Shown: piece by piece, positions 9,424 to 17,775 of the stretch | How the letters are laid out: each line of letters starts with the position of its first letter | Numbering within the stretch: position 1 is the first letter of the stretch | Source: Streptomyces sp. LHD-70 | GTDB taxonomy: Bacteria; Actinomycetota; Actinomycetes; Streptomycetales; Streptomycetaceae | Assembly: GCF_031157275.1 (NCBI RefSeq) | Contig: NZ_JAVIFW010000013.1 | Location: 153,447 to 217,446 of the forward strand | Reading direction: 5' to 3' | Length of the DNA stretch: 64,000 bases | Translations under genes and position numbers: made by a program | The notes under the pieces: generated by a model | Seen by the model: only the letters and a program-made list of their open reading frames with translations | The model's database searches: none | What the model was told of the DNA's origin: nothing

Positions 9424-10179
9424 CTACAGCGGCAGGCGCCGGAAGACCGGCCGGGGCACGTGCCGCAACGCCGACATCACCCAGCGGAGCGCCCCCGGCA
9501 CCCACACCACCTCCGCCCTGCGCCGCAAACCCCCCTCGATCGCCTCGGCCACCGCCTCCGGCGTGGTCGCGAGCGGCGCCTCCCGCAGGCCCGCGGTCAT
9601 CCGGGAACGTACGAACCCGGGCCGTACGACCATGACGTGCACGCCGGAGCCGTGGAGCGCGTCGCCGAGGCCCTGGGCGAAGGCGTCGAGGCCCGCCTTG
9701 CTGGAGCCGTAGATGAAGTTCGCGCGCCGGGCCCGCTCGCCCGCGACCGAGGAGAGCACGACGAGCGAGCCGTGCCCCTGCCGCCTGAGGGCCGCGGCGC
9801 AGACGAGTCCGGCGGAGACGGCGCCGGTGTAGTTGGTCTGGGCGACGCGGACGGCGGCGAGCGGGTCGCCCTCGTCGCGCTCCTGGTCGCCGAGGATGCC
9901 GAAGGCGAGCAGCACCAGGTCGATGTCGCCCGCGGTGAAGAGCTTGCCGATGGCCTCCTCGTGGCGGTCGGGGTCGAGCGCGTCGAAGGCGTGGGTGTGC
10001 ACCTCGGCGCCCATGTCGCGCAGTTCGGCGGCGGCGGACTCCAGGGCCGGACCGGTCCGGCCGGCCAGGTGGACGGTGCGGGTGCGGCGGGCGACGAGGC
10101 GGCGGGCGGTGGCGAGGGCGATCTCGGAGCTGCCGCCGAGGACGAGCAGGGACTGCGGGGTGCCGAAGGCGTCCTTCAT
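9424..10179 (-). CDS. DprE2-like SDR oxidoreductase
   Basis: A 251-residue short-chain dehydrogenase. LLVLGGSSEIALATA (11-25) is the nucleotide-binding glycine motif. S143/S144, Y157 and K161 in VLSSVAG and YGSSK form the catalytic set. By family and by pairing with the DprE1-like gene 31 nt upstream, it should perform the NADH-dependent 2-keto reduction that completes conversion of decaprenylphosphoryl-ribose to decaprenylphosphoryl-arabinose, or a similar epimerisation of another polyprenyl-phosphate pentose. The ATG at 10179 has GAGGAGAA upstream. Streptomyces lacks the mycobacterial arabinogalactan, so the physiological product here is open. Placement in the polymer locus suggests a lipid-linked sugar donor for the membrane GT-C proteins at 21279-25991. 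Confidence 0.8.
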   Translation of the reverse strand: MKDAFGTPQSLLVLGGSSEIALATARRLVARRTRTVHLAGRTGPALESAAAELRDMGAEVHTHAFDALDPDRHEEAIGKLFTAGDIDLVLLAFGILGDQERDEGDPLAAVRVAQTNYTGAVSAGLVCAAALRRQGHGSLVVLSSVAGERARRANFIYGSSKAGLDAFAQGLGDALHGSGVHVMVVRPGFVRSRMTAGLREAPLATTPEAVAEAIEGGLRRRAEVVWVPGALRWVMSALRHVPRPVFRRLPL

Positions 10180-10209
10180 GTTCGGGTTCTCCTCGAAGAG
10201 CGAAAGGGA

Positions 10210-11622
10210 TCAGAGCGCGAGGCGGCGCGCGAGGTCGGATGTGAAGACCCCGGAGGGGTCCAACTCGGCCCGCAGGGACCGGAATTCACCGAGCCGGGGA
10301 TACATCGCGGCGAGGAGTTCGGGCCGCAGCCGGGAGTCCTTGGCGAGGTAGACCCGGCCACCGGCGGCGGCGACCTCCTCGTCGAGCTCGTCCAGGAAGC
10401 CGCCGAGCCCCGGCAGCCCGGCCGGGATGTCGAGGGCGAGCGTCCAGCCCGGCACCGGGAAGGAGAGCCAGCCCGGGTCGGCCGAGCCGAAGCGCTTCAG
10501 GACGGCGAGGAAGGAGGGGCAGCGGCGCTCGGAGATGCGCTGCACGATCCGGTGCAGGGTGCCCTCGGCCCCGTATCCGACGACGAACTGGTACTGCACG
10601 AGGCCGCCGCGGCCGTAGATGCGGTTCCAGTGCGGGACGCCGTCGAGGGGGTGGAAGAACGTGGAGATGCGCTGGAGTTCGCCGGTGCGGGAGCGGGGGG
10701 CCTTGCGGTACCAGAGCTTGTTGAAGAGGCCGACGGTGGTGCGGCCGAGCAGCCCCTCCGGGACGAACGCGGGCGGCGCGGGCAGCGTGCCGGGCCGGAA
10801 GGCGAGCGGGTCGCGCCGGGCCCGGTCCGGCAGCGCGTCGAGCCGGGCGTGCTCGCCGCGGGTGAGGACGGAGCGGCCGAGGGCGGAGCCGCGGGCGAGC
10901 AGGTCGATCCAGGCGACCGAGTAGCGGTAGCGGTGGTCGGTCTCGGCGAGGCGGGACATCAGGTCGTCGAGGTCGGCGGCGCGTTCGGTGTCGACGGACA
11001 TCAACGAGGTCTCGACGGGCAGCAGTTGGACGCTCGCGCGCAGTACGACACCGGTCAGGCCCATCCCCCCGGCGGTGGCGTCGAACAGCGGATCGCCGCG
11101 CCGCAGGGTGCGCACCTCGCCGTCGGCGGTGAGCAGGTCGAGGGCGGTGACGTGCCGGGTGAAGGAGCCGGAGACGTGGTGGTTCTTGCCGTGGATGTCG
11201 GCGCCGATCGCCCCGCCGACGGTGACGTAGCGGGTGCCGGGCGTGACGGGCACGAACCAGCCGAGCGGAAGCAGCACTTCCATCAGCCGGTGCAGGCTCA
11301 CCCCGGCGTCGCAGACGACCGTGCCGGACTGGGCGTCGATGGTGCGGATGCGGTCGAGCCCGGTCATGTCGAGGACGGCGCCGCCCGCGTTCTGCGCGGC
11401 GTCCCCGTAGGCGCGGCCGAGGCCCCGGGCGATCCCGCCGCGCACCCCGCAGGCGAGCACGGCCTCGGCGGCCTCCTCGTACGTGCGCGGGCGGACGATG
11501 CGGGCGCTGGTGGGGGCGGTGCGGCCCCAGCCGGAGACAGAGACGGTCTCACTCGTTTCAGCCTCTTCAGCTTTTTCAGCCTTTTCGGCCCTTCCGACCA
11601 CTTCAACCGTTTCGGCAGACAT
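10210..11622 (-). CDS. DprE1-like FAD-dependent decaprenylphosphoryl-ribose oxidase
   Basis: A 470-residue flavoprotein of the vanillyl-alcohol oxidase fold. The FAD-binding half contains ARGLGRAYGDAAQNAGG (66-81) and TVGGAIGADIHGKNHHVSGS (134-153). The substrate half ends with YLAKDSR and the terminal segment VFTSDLARRL. In DprE1 it oxidises the 2'-OH of decaprenylphosphoryl-ribose; the SDR gene just downstream would then reduce the product. Aligning PGWTLALDIP with mycobacterial PGWNICVDFP puts Ala396 at the position of Cys387, the covalent target of benzothiazinones, while the neighbouring Lys (K428 here, K418 there) is kept. The ATG at 11622 begins a low-complexity Glu/Lys/Ala tract (11-26), and the preceding bases form a divergent promoter region shared with the gene at 11671. 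Confidence 0.83.
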   Translation of the reverse strand: MSAETVEVVGRAEKAEKAEEAETSETVSVSGWGRTAPTSARIVRPRTYEEAAEAVLACGVRGGIARGLGRAYGDAAQNAGGAVLDMTGLDRIRTIDAQSGTVVCDAGVSLHRLMEVLLPLGWFVPVTPGTRYVTVGGAIGADIHGKNHHVSGSFTRHVTALDLLTADGEVRTLRRGDPLFDATAGGMGLTGVVLRASVQLLPVETSLMSVDTERAADLDDLMSRLAETDHRYRYSVAWIDLLARGSALGRSVLTRGEHARLDALPDRARRDPLAFRPGTLPAPPAFVPEGLLGRTTVGLFNKLWYRKAPRSRTGELQRISTFFHPLDGVPHWNRIYGRGGLVQYQFVVGYGAEGTLHRIVQRISERRCPSFLAVLKRFGSADPGWLSFPVPGWTLALDIPAGLPGLGGFLDELDEEVAAAGGRVYLAKDSRLRPELLAAMYPRLGEFRSLRAELDPSGVFTSDLARRLAL

Positions 11623-11670
11623 GGCGTGACCATAACGTCGCAAGAAGAACAAAAGGCGCAAAGTAGGCGA

Positions 11671-12684
11671 ATGCATCGACTTGGGTTCGTCGTACGGAGC
11701 CGGTCGCACCGGTTCCGTCTGGAGCGGCTCGTCGCGGGCCGATCCCCTGGGCGCGGGGCCCTGCTGCCGCCTCCCGCCCACCTCTCGCTCCGGGACAGCC
11801 GGACGCTCAACCTCGCTCTCGACCCGCCCGAGCCGGTGGGCCGCGCCCGACTCGTCCTCTCCCGCGGCGGTGTGCGCCACGAGGTGCCGCTCGCCGTGGA
11901 ACGCCTCGCGTCGGGCGGCGGCCGGCTGCTCACCGCGACCGTCACGCTGCGCGGTCCCGGCGCCGAACCCGGCGCCTCCGGCCTGCGGCTGGCCGACGGG
12001 GTCTGGCGGCTGACGGTCGTGACGACCGGCCCGGAGGGCCGCGTACGGCGGCGGGGCCTCGCCCTCGCCCCTGAGGTGCCGCAACCCGCGACGCCGACGC
12101 TGCGGTACGCGCCCGACTCCCGCACCGGCGCCCTGCTCAGGCTCGTGCGCTGCCGCGGCGGCCGGGCCGCGCTCCAGGTCACCCGGCCCCTGCCGCACGC
12201 CGAGCTGGTCCGCTTCGCGCCGCGCGGCGACGGCGGCACGGTGCACGGCCGCCTCGTCGCGGCACCGCCCGAGGGCTGGCGCGCGGAGGCGGTACGGCGC
12301 CGGGACGGCGTCGTCGTACCGGCCCAAGTGACCTGGCGGGGAAGCGAGTTCAGCCTCGACCTGCCGCTCGGCGGGATGACAGGGGCCGGGGCGGGGCAGT
12401 GGGTGTGGGACTTCCGGCTCGTCCGGGACGACCGGGACGACCGGCCCGACCGGCCCGACCGGCCCCTTCGCGGCCGGGCGACCGCCCGAGGCCCGAGGGT
12501 CGCGGCCCGCCGCGAACTGCCGCTCGCCCGCCGCCTCACCGACGTACGCGACCCGGCGACCGCGTTCCCGGCGCCGTTCCGCGTCTACGCGCTGCCCTGC
12601 GGCTCGCTCGTCCGGGCGCACGCCCACTTCACGAAGTCCGGCGCGTTCGCCGTGACCTGCCTCGAACTGACGGAGGGCCGATGA
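11671..12684 (+). CDS. Stand-alone beta-rich accessory protein of the polymer locus
   Basis: A 337-residue protein with no catalytic motif that I recognise and no signal peptide. It is Arg-rich with alternating hydrophobic strands. Its C-terminal half contains QWVWDFRLV and FRVYALPCGSL followed by GAFAVTCLEL. This matches the pattern found in the non-catalytic middle of the glycerophosphotransferase fusions (for example VWDV plus RPYATTSGNLALRL in the protein at 26028-27656). It therefore looks like that beta-sandwich module encoded on its own, perhaps a glycan-binding or scaffold subunit. ATG 11671 is chosen; a GTG at 11626 in frame would overlap the divergent gene's start. Its stop overlaps the next start by 4 nt (ATGA), coupling it to the GT4-Stealth gene. 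A run of Asp-Arg-Pro repeats occurs near residues 253-263. Confidence 0.7.
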   Translation: MHRLGFVVRSRSHRFRLERLVAGRSPGRGALLPPPAHLSLRDSRTLNLALDPPEPVGRARLVLSRGGVRHEVPLAVERLASGGGRLLTATVTLRGPGAEPGASGLRLADGVWRLTVVTTGPEGRVRRRGLALAPEVPQPATPTLRYAPDSRTGALLRLVRCRGGRAALQVTRPLPHAELVRFAPRGDGGTVHGRLVAAPPEGWRAEAVRRRDGVVVPAQVTWRGSEFSLDLPLGGMTGAGAGQWVWDFRLVRDDRDDRPDRPDRPLRGRATARGPRVAARRELPLARRLTDVRDPATAFPAPFRVYALPCGSLVRAHAHFTKSGAFAVTCLELTEGR

Positions 12685-15521
12685 AGATCACGTACCTGTT
12701 GACCTGGGGCGACGAGATGGGCGGCACCGAACTCGCCGTCTACACCCAGGCCAGGCACCTCGCCGTGCGCCATGAGGTGGAGGTGCTGTCGGTCTTCCGG
12801 ACGCGTCCCGAGCCGTTCTTCCCCGAGGCCCGCGAACTGCCCGTGCGCTACCTGGTGGACCGGACGGCGAGCCCCGAGCGGCCGGTCCGCGAGTCCCGCC
12901 TGGACGATGAGACCTGCCGTACCTTGGCCACGCTGCCCAGCGAACTGGTCGAGCCCGCCTGGGAGTCGGCGTTCGACCGCCTCTCGGACATCGAACTGGC
13001 GGCGGCGCTTCCCGTCCTCGACACAGACGTACTGGTGACGACCTCCCCGGCGCTGATGGCCGCCGCGGTGACACACGCACCGGCCCGAGTGGTGACGGTG
13101 CACCAGGAGCACCGCCCCTCGCAGCGCCGCGACGCCTCCGTCGAGCCGCTGCTCCGCCACGGCCCCCGGCTCGACGCCCTGGTCACGCTGACCGAGCGCA
13201 CCCGCCTGTGGCTGGCCGAGTCCCTGGGCACGAGCGCACCCGAGCTCGCGGTGATCCCCAACGCCGTCCCGGACGGGTTCCGGCCGAGCGCCGACGGCGA
13301 GGGCCGGGTGATCGTGACGGCCGCGCGGCTGGCCGGGGAGAAGCGCGTCGACCACGCGGTCCGCGCGTTCGCCCGGATCGCCGACGCCCACCCCGACTGG
13401 ACCCTGCGGATCTTCGGCAGCGGCCGCCTTGAGCAGGAGCTGCGCCGCCTGATCGACGGTTCGGGTCTCCAGGACCGGATCGAACTCCTCGGCCCCTGCC
13501 GGGACATGGCCGCCGAGTGGGCCAAGGCGGGCCTGAGCGTGCTGACCTCCGACCACAACGAGGCGTTCCCGCTGGTCCTCCTGGATGCCCTGGCGGCCGG
13601 GGTCCCGGTGGTCGCGTACGACGTACTGACCGGGCCCGCCGAGATCGTCCGGCACCAGGTCGACGGGCTGCTCGTGCCGCCGGGCGACATCGACTCGCTC
13701 GCCGCCGCGCTGAGCGCCCTGATGGGTGACCCGGAGACCCGCAACGGCTATGGGATCGCCGCGCGCCGGGGCGTGTACGGACGGTTTTCCTCCGTCCGGG
13801 TCACCGGCCTCTGGGAGGAGCTGTACACCCGGCTCGTGGCCCGCCGCGACCGTCCCGAGCGGCTCGCCGAGCGGGCCGACCGGGTCGCCGCCGCGATCGG
13901 TTCGGGCGGCGGCGTCTTCCGCGCCACCGCCCCGTACGCGCTCAGCGCCCCGCCGTCCCCCGACGAGTCCGCCCGCGAGAACGAGATCCTCGAATGCGGA
14001 GCCGCCAAGCGCCTCGTCCGCTCCGCGGGCCGTCTCGCCGAGCAGCGGGACGACCTGACGCTGCCCGCCGCCGTCGACCGGAACCTCGAACTCGCCGCGT
14101 CCGCCCTGGAGTCGTACGCCGTCCCGTATGTGCTGGTGCGCACGGGCGCGACGACGCACACGCTCGCCGTGGACGCCGACCACCGCGGCCTCGCCCTGAA
14201 GGCCCTGGCCGAGGCCGCGTCCGGCGAGGCGGTCTACGCGGAGCCGCTCGGGCCGCGCGGCGCCGCCCCCGGCCCGGTGCTCGCCGAACGCCTGGACGCG
14301 GTGGGCGAGGTCGCCGGGGTGAAGGTCTTCCGGCCGGTCACCACGTCCACGCTGTCCCTGCGGTACGGGGCGGGGCAGGCCTGCACGGTGGCGTTCTGGA
14401 CCAGGGAGCCGAGGGGGCTCGGTGGGCCGGGACAGCGGGAGGGCGGGCCGTGGCGCGCGCCGTTCGGCTCGACCCTGGCGGGCGCGGAGCTGCCGGACCT
14501 GCGGCCCTCGGCGGAGCTGACCGTCGCCGGGCGCCGCTACCCCACCCTCCAGGTCTTCGCCGAGCGCCTGACGCGGGACGTCGACTTCCCCGTCGACGCC
14601 GTCTACACCTGGGTGGACGACTCCGACCCGCACTGGCGGGCCCGGCGGGACGCGGCGCGCGGGTCGGCCGACGAGTCGGCGGACAACGGCGCGGTGCGCT
14701 TCCGCGACCGCGACGAACTCCGTTACTCGCTGCGGTCGTTGGCGCAGTACGCCCCGTGGATCCGGCACGTCTGGCTGGTGACGGCGGGCCAGCGCCCGAG
14801 CTGGCTGGCCCCCGGCCACCCGGGCCTGACGGTGGTCGACCACGAGGAACTCTTCCCGGCCCCGGAGACGAGCCTCCCCACCTTCAACTCGCACGCCATC
14901 GAGGCCCAACTGCACCGCATCGAGGGCCTGTCGGAGCACTTCCTGTACTTCAACGACGACATGTTCCTCGGCCGCCCCACCACCCCCGACACGTTCTTCC
15001 TCAGCTCGGGCCTGCCCCGCGTCCACTGGTCCGCGGCGAACGTGCCCCCGGCGGGTCCCGCCCCGGACGACGAGGGCTACCTGGCGGCGGCGAAGAACAA
15101 CCGCGCGCTGCTCCGCCGCGACTTCGGCCGCACCCTCACCCACGGCCTCCTGCACGCCCCGTACGCCCTGCGCCGCAGCATCCTCGACGAGCTCTCCGAG
15201 CGGTACGCGGACGAGCTGGCCGCCACATCCCGCAGCCGCTTCCGCTCCCGCTCCGACCTGTCCCTGGTGTCGTCCCTGTTCCAGCACTACGCGTATCTGA
15301 CCGGCCGCGCGGTGCCCGGCGGGATCACGTACGACTTCGTCGACATCGCAGGGCGGGCGGGGCACGCGCGGCTCGGGCGGGTCCTGCAGAGCCGCGACAA
15401 GACCGCGTTCTGCCTCGGCGAGTCCCCGGACGGAACACTCAGCGAGCAGGAGAAGGCGCTCGCGACGCGGGCCTTCCTGGCGGCGTACTTCCCGGTGCCC
15501 TCGCCCTACGAGCGGGCCTGA
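12681..15521 (+). CDS. GT4 glycosyltransferase-Stealth phosphotransferase fusion
   Basis: A 946-residue protein with two catalytic regions. Residues 1-410 are a GT4 glycosyltransferase (GDEMGGTEL near the start, VTAARLAGEKRVDHAVRAF, then NEAFPLVLLDALAAGVPVV; the usual E-x7-E reads E-x7-D). Residues 638-930 are a Stealth domain with CR1 VDAVYTWVDDSDPHW (about 637), CR2 LRYSLRSLAQYAPWIRHVW (about 680) and CR3 TFNSHAIEAQLHRI followed by FLYFNDDMFLG (about 730-765). Stealth proteins transfer hexose-1-phosphate from a UDP-sugar to build sugar-phosphate polymers. The fusion could therefore add a sugar and then a phosphodiester-linked sugar in one repeat. The ATG at 12681 follows GGAGGG and is coupled to the upstream gene. 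The 3' end overlaps the convergent gene by 16 nt. Confidence 0.9.
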   Translation: MKITYLLTWGDEMGGTELAVYTQARHLAVRHEVEVLSVFRTRPEPFFPEARELPVRYLVDRTASPERPVRESRLDDETCRTLATLPSELVEPAWESAFDRLSDIELAAALPVLDTDVLVTTSPALMAAAVTHAPARVVTVHQEHRPSQRRDASVEPLLRHGPRLDALVTLTERTRLWLAESLGTSAPELAVIPNAVPDGFRPSADGEGRVIVTAARLAGEKRVDHAVRAFARIADAHPDWTLRIFGSGRLEQELRRLIDGSGLQDRIELLGPCRDMAAEWAKAGLSVLTSDHNEAFPLVLLDALAAGVPVVAYDVLTGPAEIVRHQVDGLLVPPGDIDSLAAALSALMGDPETRNGYGIAARRGVYGRFSSVRVTGLWEELYTRLVARRDRPERLAERADRVAAAIGSGGGVFRATAPYALSAPPSPDESARENEILECGAAKRLVRSAGRLAEQRDDLTLPAAVDRNLELAASALESYAVPYVLVRTGATTHTLAVDADHRGLALKALAEAASGEAVYAEPLGPRGAAPGPVLAERLDAVGEVAGVKVFRPVTTSTLSLRYGAGQACTVAFWTREPRGLGGPGQREGGPWRAPFGSTLAGAELPDLRPSAELTVAGRRYPTLQVFAERLTRDVDFPVDAVYTWVDDSDPHWRARRDAARGSADESADNGAVRFRDRDELRYSLRSLAQYAPWIRHVWLVTAGQRPSWLAPGHPGLTVVDHEELFPAPETSLPTFNSHAIEAQLHRIEGLSEHFLYFNDDMFLGRPTTPDTFFLSSGLPRVHWSAANVPPAGPAPDDEGYLAAAKNNRALLRRDFGRTLTHGLLHAPYALRRSILDELSERYADELAATSRSRFRSRSDLSLVSSLFQHYAYLTGRAVPGGITYDFVDIAGRAGHARLGRVLQSRDKTAFCLGESPDGTLSEQEKALATRAFLAAYFPVPSPYERA

Positions 15522-17617
15522 TCCCGGGCCAGGAACAGCCGCCGGACGACGCGTTCGGCGGCGTTCCCGTCGTCGTACGGGCAGAACCGGGCCCGGAACG
15601 CCGCGCGCAGCTCGCTCGTCCGGGCCGTGTCCCACGCCTGGGCCTGGAAGAGGAAGCTCAGCTCCTCCTCGCTGGTGGCGACAGCGCCCGGGGTGTCGCC
15701 GGGGTTTCCGGAGAGCAGGTCGAAGTAGGTGCCACGGGCGAGGCGGTAGGCCTGCCAGTCGGGGGCGTACGTGATGATCGGCCGGTCCAGGCAGGCGTAG
15801 TCGAACATCAGCGACGAGTAGTCCGTGACCAGCGCGTCCGCCGCGAGGCAGAGCTCCTCCACGCACGGGTGCGCGGTCACGTCGAGGAGTTGGGGGTGCT
15901 CTTCGAGCCCGGCGCGGGCGCCGTAGAAGTAGTGGGCGCGGACCAGGACGGTGACGTCGGGCCCGAGGGCGCGCACGAACCGCGGGAGGTCGAGCCGAGG
16001 CTGGAAGCCCTTCTGGTAGTCGCGGTGGGTGGGCGCGTAGAGCAGCACCGTGCGCCCGCCCTCGACGCCCAGCTCCTTCCGAATCCGGGTGACGTCCTCC
16101 GAACTTGCCCTGAAATACCGGTCGTTGCGCGGATACCCCAGTTCGAGCGCCTCGTACGTGGACGGGTAGACGCGCTCCCAGACCTCCGTGGAGTGCGGGT
16201 TCGAGGAGAGGCTGAAGTCCCACTGGTCGGTGTGGTCGAGGACCTTCTGAAAGCTGATGCCGTGTGTGCCGGCCGGGTAGCGGCGCTGGTCGAGGCCCAT
16301 CTTCTTCAGCGGGGTGCCGTGGTGGGTCTGCAGATAGACCTGTCCGGGGCGCTTCACGAAGCCGCCGGGAAAGCTGGAGTTGTTGACGAGGTACGTGGCC
16401 CTGGCCATGACCTCCCAGTAGCGCCGCGAGCCCTCGATGACGTACGCGACGCCGGGCGGGACCTTGTGCCGGTTGCGGCTGCTGACGACCCAGACGCCCC
16501 GCACGTGCGGGGCGAGCTCGCGGGCCTTCTCGTGGATCGCGAGGGGATTGCAGGAGAGCCCGCGGTTCCAGTAGGCCCCGTAGACGGCCAGCTCCGGGTC
16601 GAGGGAGCGGTACCGGTCGGTCCGGTACGACACCTTCATGACCTGGGCGCGCAGCTTCTTCTTGCGCCGCGCGAGGGTCGCACGGGCGGCCCGCACCCGC
16701 CCTTCGAGCAGGCCCCGGGCCCGAAAGGCGGCGTACGAACCGGAGAACACGCCACCGCCCTCCCCGCAGAGCCGAGCGGCACGACGAAAGAACTCGGCGC
16801 GGTCGGCGGGACGGATGCGCTGGGGGTCGTGAAGCACAGCGAGCAGGTGCGCGACCACAACGGGAAACAGCCGCGCCGGCACTTTCAGCGCACCCAGCAC
16901 CGGGGCGCTGTGCCCACCCGTTCCGCCCTGCGGAACGCCTGCCCACAGCGGGGCAAGGAGCTCCTCGTACCGCTCAATCAAGGCGAAGTGGTGGCGCCCT
17001 GCCGTGGCAGCAACCCTCCGCCGCCGCCACCGCACACAAACCCGCTCAAGCCCCCCGACCCGCTCCCCGGCAAGGAGCACCCCCAACTGCACCGGCACGA
17101 CATCCTCGTAAGGCTCGACCCCCGGGGTGAACGCCAACCCCTGGCCCGCCCAGAAGGTGCGCCGGAACACCCGATTCCAAGCCACGCAGGTGACGGCGAG
17201 CGGATCGCCGTCCAGCCGGTCCCCGCTCCCCCGCACGCTCTCCCACCAGTCCATACGCTCGTGATCGAAGACGAGCACATCGAGCGCACCGGCACCCAGC
17301 TCCCGGTCAATCGCCTCCAGCGCCCCGGGCAGCAGCACGTCGTCCCCGTCAAGGAACAGCAGGAACTCGCCGCACGCGCGAGCGGCCCCCACGTTGCGCG
17401 CACCCCCCGCACCCGCGCGCGCGTCGAGGCGTACGAGTTGCACGCGCGGGTCGCGCCGCACATACTCCGCGGCGATCGCGGCGGAGGCGTCCGGCGAGCA
17501 GTCGTCGACGACGATCAGTTCGAGGTCCGTGAAGCCCTGACTCAGCGTGGACTCCAGGCATTCGCGCAGGTAGCCCTGGATGCGGTGGACGGGGACGACT
17601 ACGGAGAAACGGACCAT
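15506..17617 (-). CDS. GT2 / CDP-glycerol glycerophosphotransferase fusion, short form (703 aa)
   Basis: Residues 1-230 are a GT2 domain with FSVVVPVH, VVDDCSPDAS and the metal motif FLDGDD. Residues 340-700 are a TagF-like glycerophosphotransferase with YAPTH, LVRAHYFYG and ALVTDYSSLMFDYACLDRP (near 597). The large beta-rich middle region of its paralogues is absent, which makes it the simplest member here. The canonical QTWHG at the N-terminal edge of the transferase site reads QTHHG (H near 431). The neighbouring basic residues are kept (PLKKMG), so activity is plausible but may differ. ATG 17617 (MVRFSVVVP) is preferred over upstream in-frame codons because the GT2 strand begins there; the ribosome site is weak. 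It is transcribed alone, divergent from 17776, and its stop lies inside the convergent neighbour. Confidence 0.88.
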   Translation of the reverse strand: MVRFSVVVPVHRIQGYLRECLESTLSQGFTDLELIVVDDCSPDASAAIAAEYVRRDPRVQLVRLDARAGAGGARNVGAARACGEFLLFLDGDDVLLPGALEAIDRELGAGALDVLVFDHERMDWWESVRGSGDRLDGDPLAVTCVAWNRVFRRTFWAGQGLAFTPGVEPYEDVVPVQLGVLLAGERVGGLERVCVRWRRRRVAATAGRHHFALIERYEELLAPLWAGVPQGGTGGHSAPVLGALKVPARLFPVVVAHLLAVLHDPQRIRPADRAEFFRRAARLCGEGGGVFSGSYAAFRARGLLEGRVRAARATLARRKKKLRAQVMKVSYRTDRYRSLDPELAVYGAYWNRGLSCNPLAIHEKARELAPHVRGVWVVSSRNRHKVPPGVAYVIEGSRRYWEVMARATYLVNNSSFPGGFVKRPGQVYLQTHHGTPLKKMGLDQRRYPAGTHGISFQKVLDHTDQWDFSLSSNPHSTEVWERVYPSTYEALELGYPRNDRYFRASSEDVTRIRKELGVEGGRTVLLYAPTHRDYQKGFQPRLDLPRFVRALGPDVTVLVRAHYFYGARAGLEEHPQLLDVTAHPCVEELCLAADALVTDYSSLMFDYACLDRPIITYAPDWQAYRLARGTYFDLLSGNPGDTPGAVATSEEELSFLFQAQAWDTARTSELRAAFRARFCPYDDGNAAERVVRRLFLARDQARS

Positions 17618-17695
17618 GGGCACCGACCGTAGCCAGGTGCGTACGCCCTGTCGAAGACCGATGGTCACCCTTTCGGGCGACTTCCGGCAAAAAGA

Positions 17696-17723
17696 TTGAC
17701 GCGAGGGGGCACATCGGACAAAT
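17696..17723 (+). promoter_or_regulatory. Candidate promoter for the 17776 gene
   Basis: TTGACG at 17696-17701 matches five of six consensus -35 bases. ACAAAT follows after 16 bp, a weak -10. The interval includes TCGGACAA, also found ahead of the genes at 26028 and 35489. The assignment rests on spacing alone. Confidence 0.3.
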
Positions 17724-17775
17724 GCACCGTCATGTCCGGCGGTGTGCTCCGGTGTCTCGCTGCGAAAGGCCCCTC

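Noticed and set aside
11623..12627. N-terminal extension of the DprE1-like protein to 805 residues
   Set aside because: The extension lies antisense to the gene at 11671, and DprE1 similarity starts shortly after the ATG at 11622.
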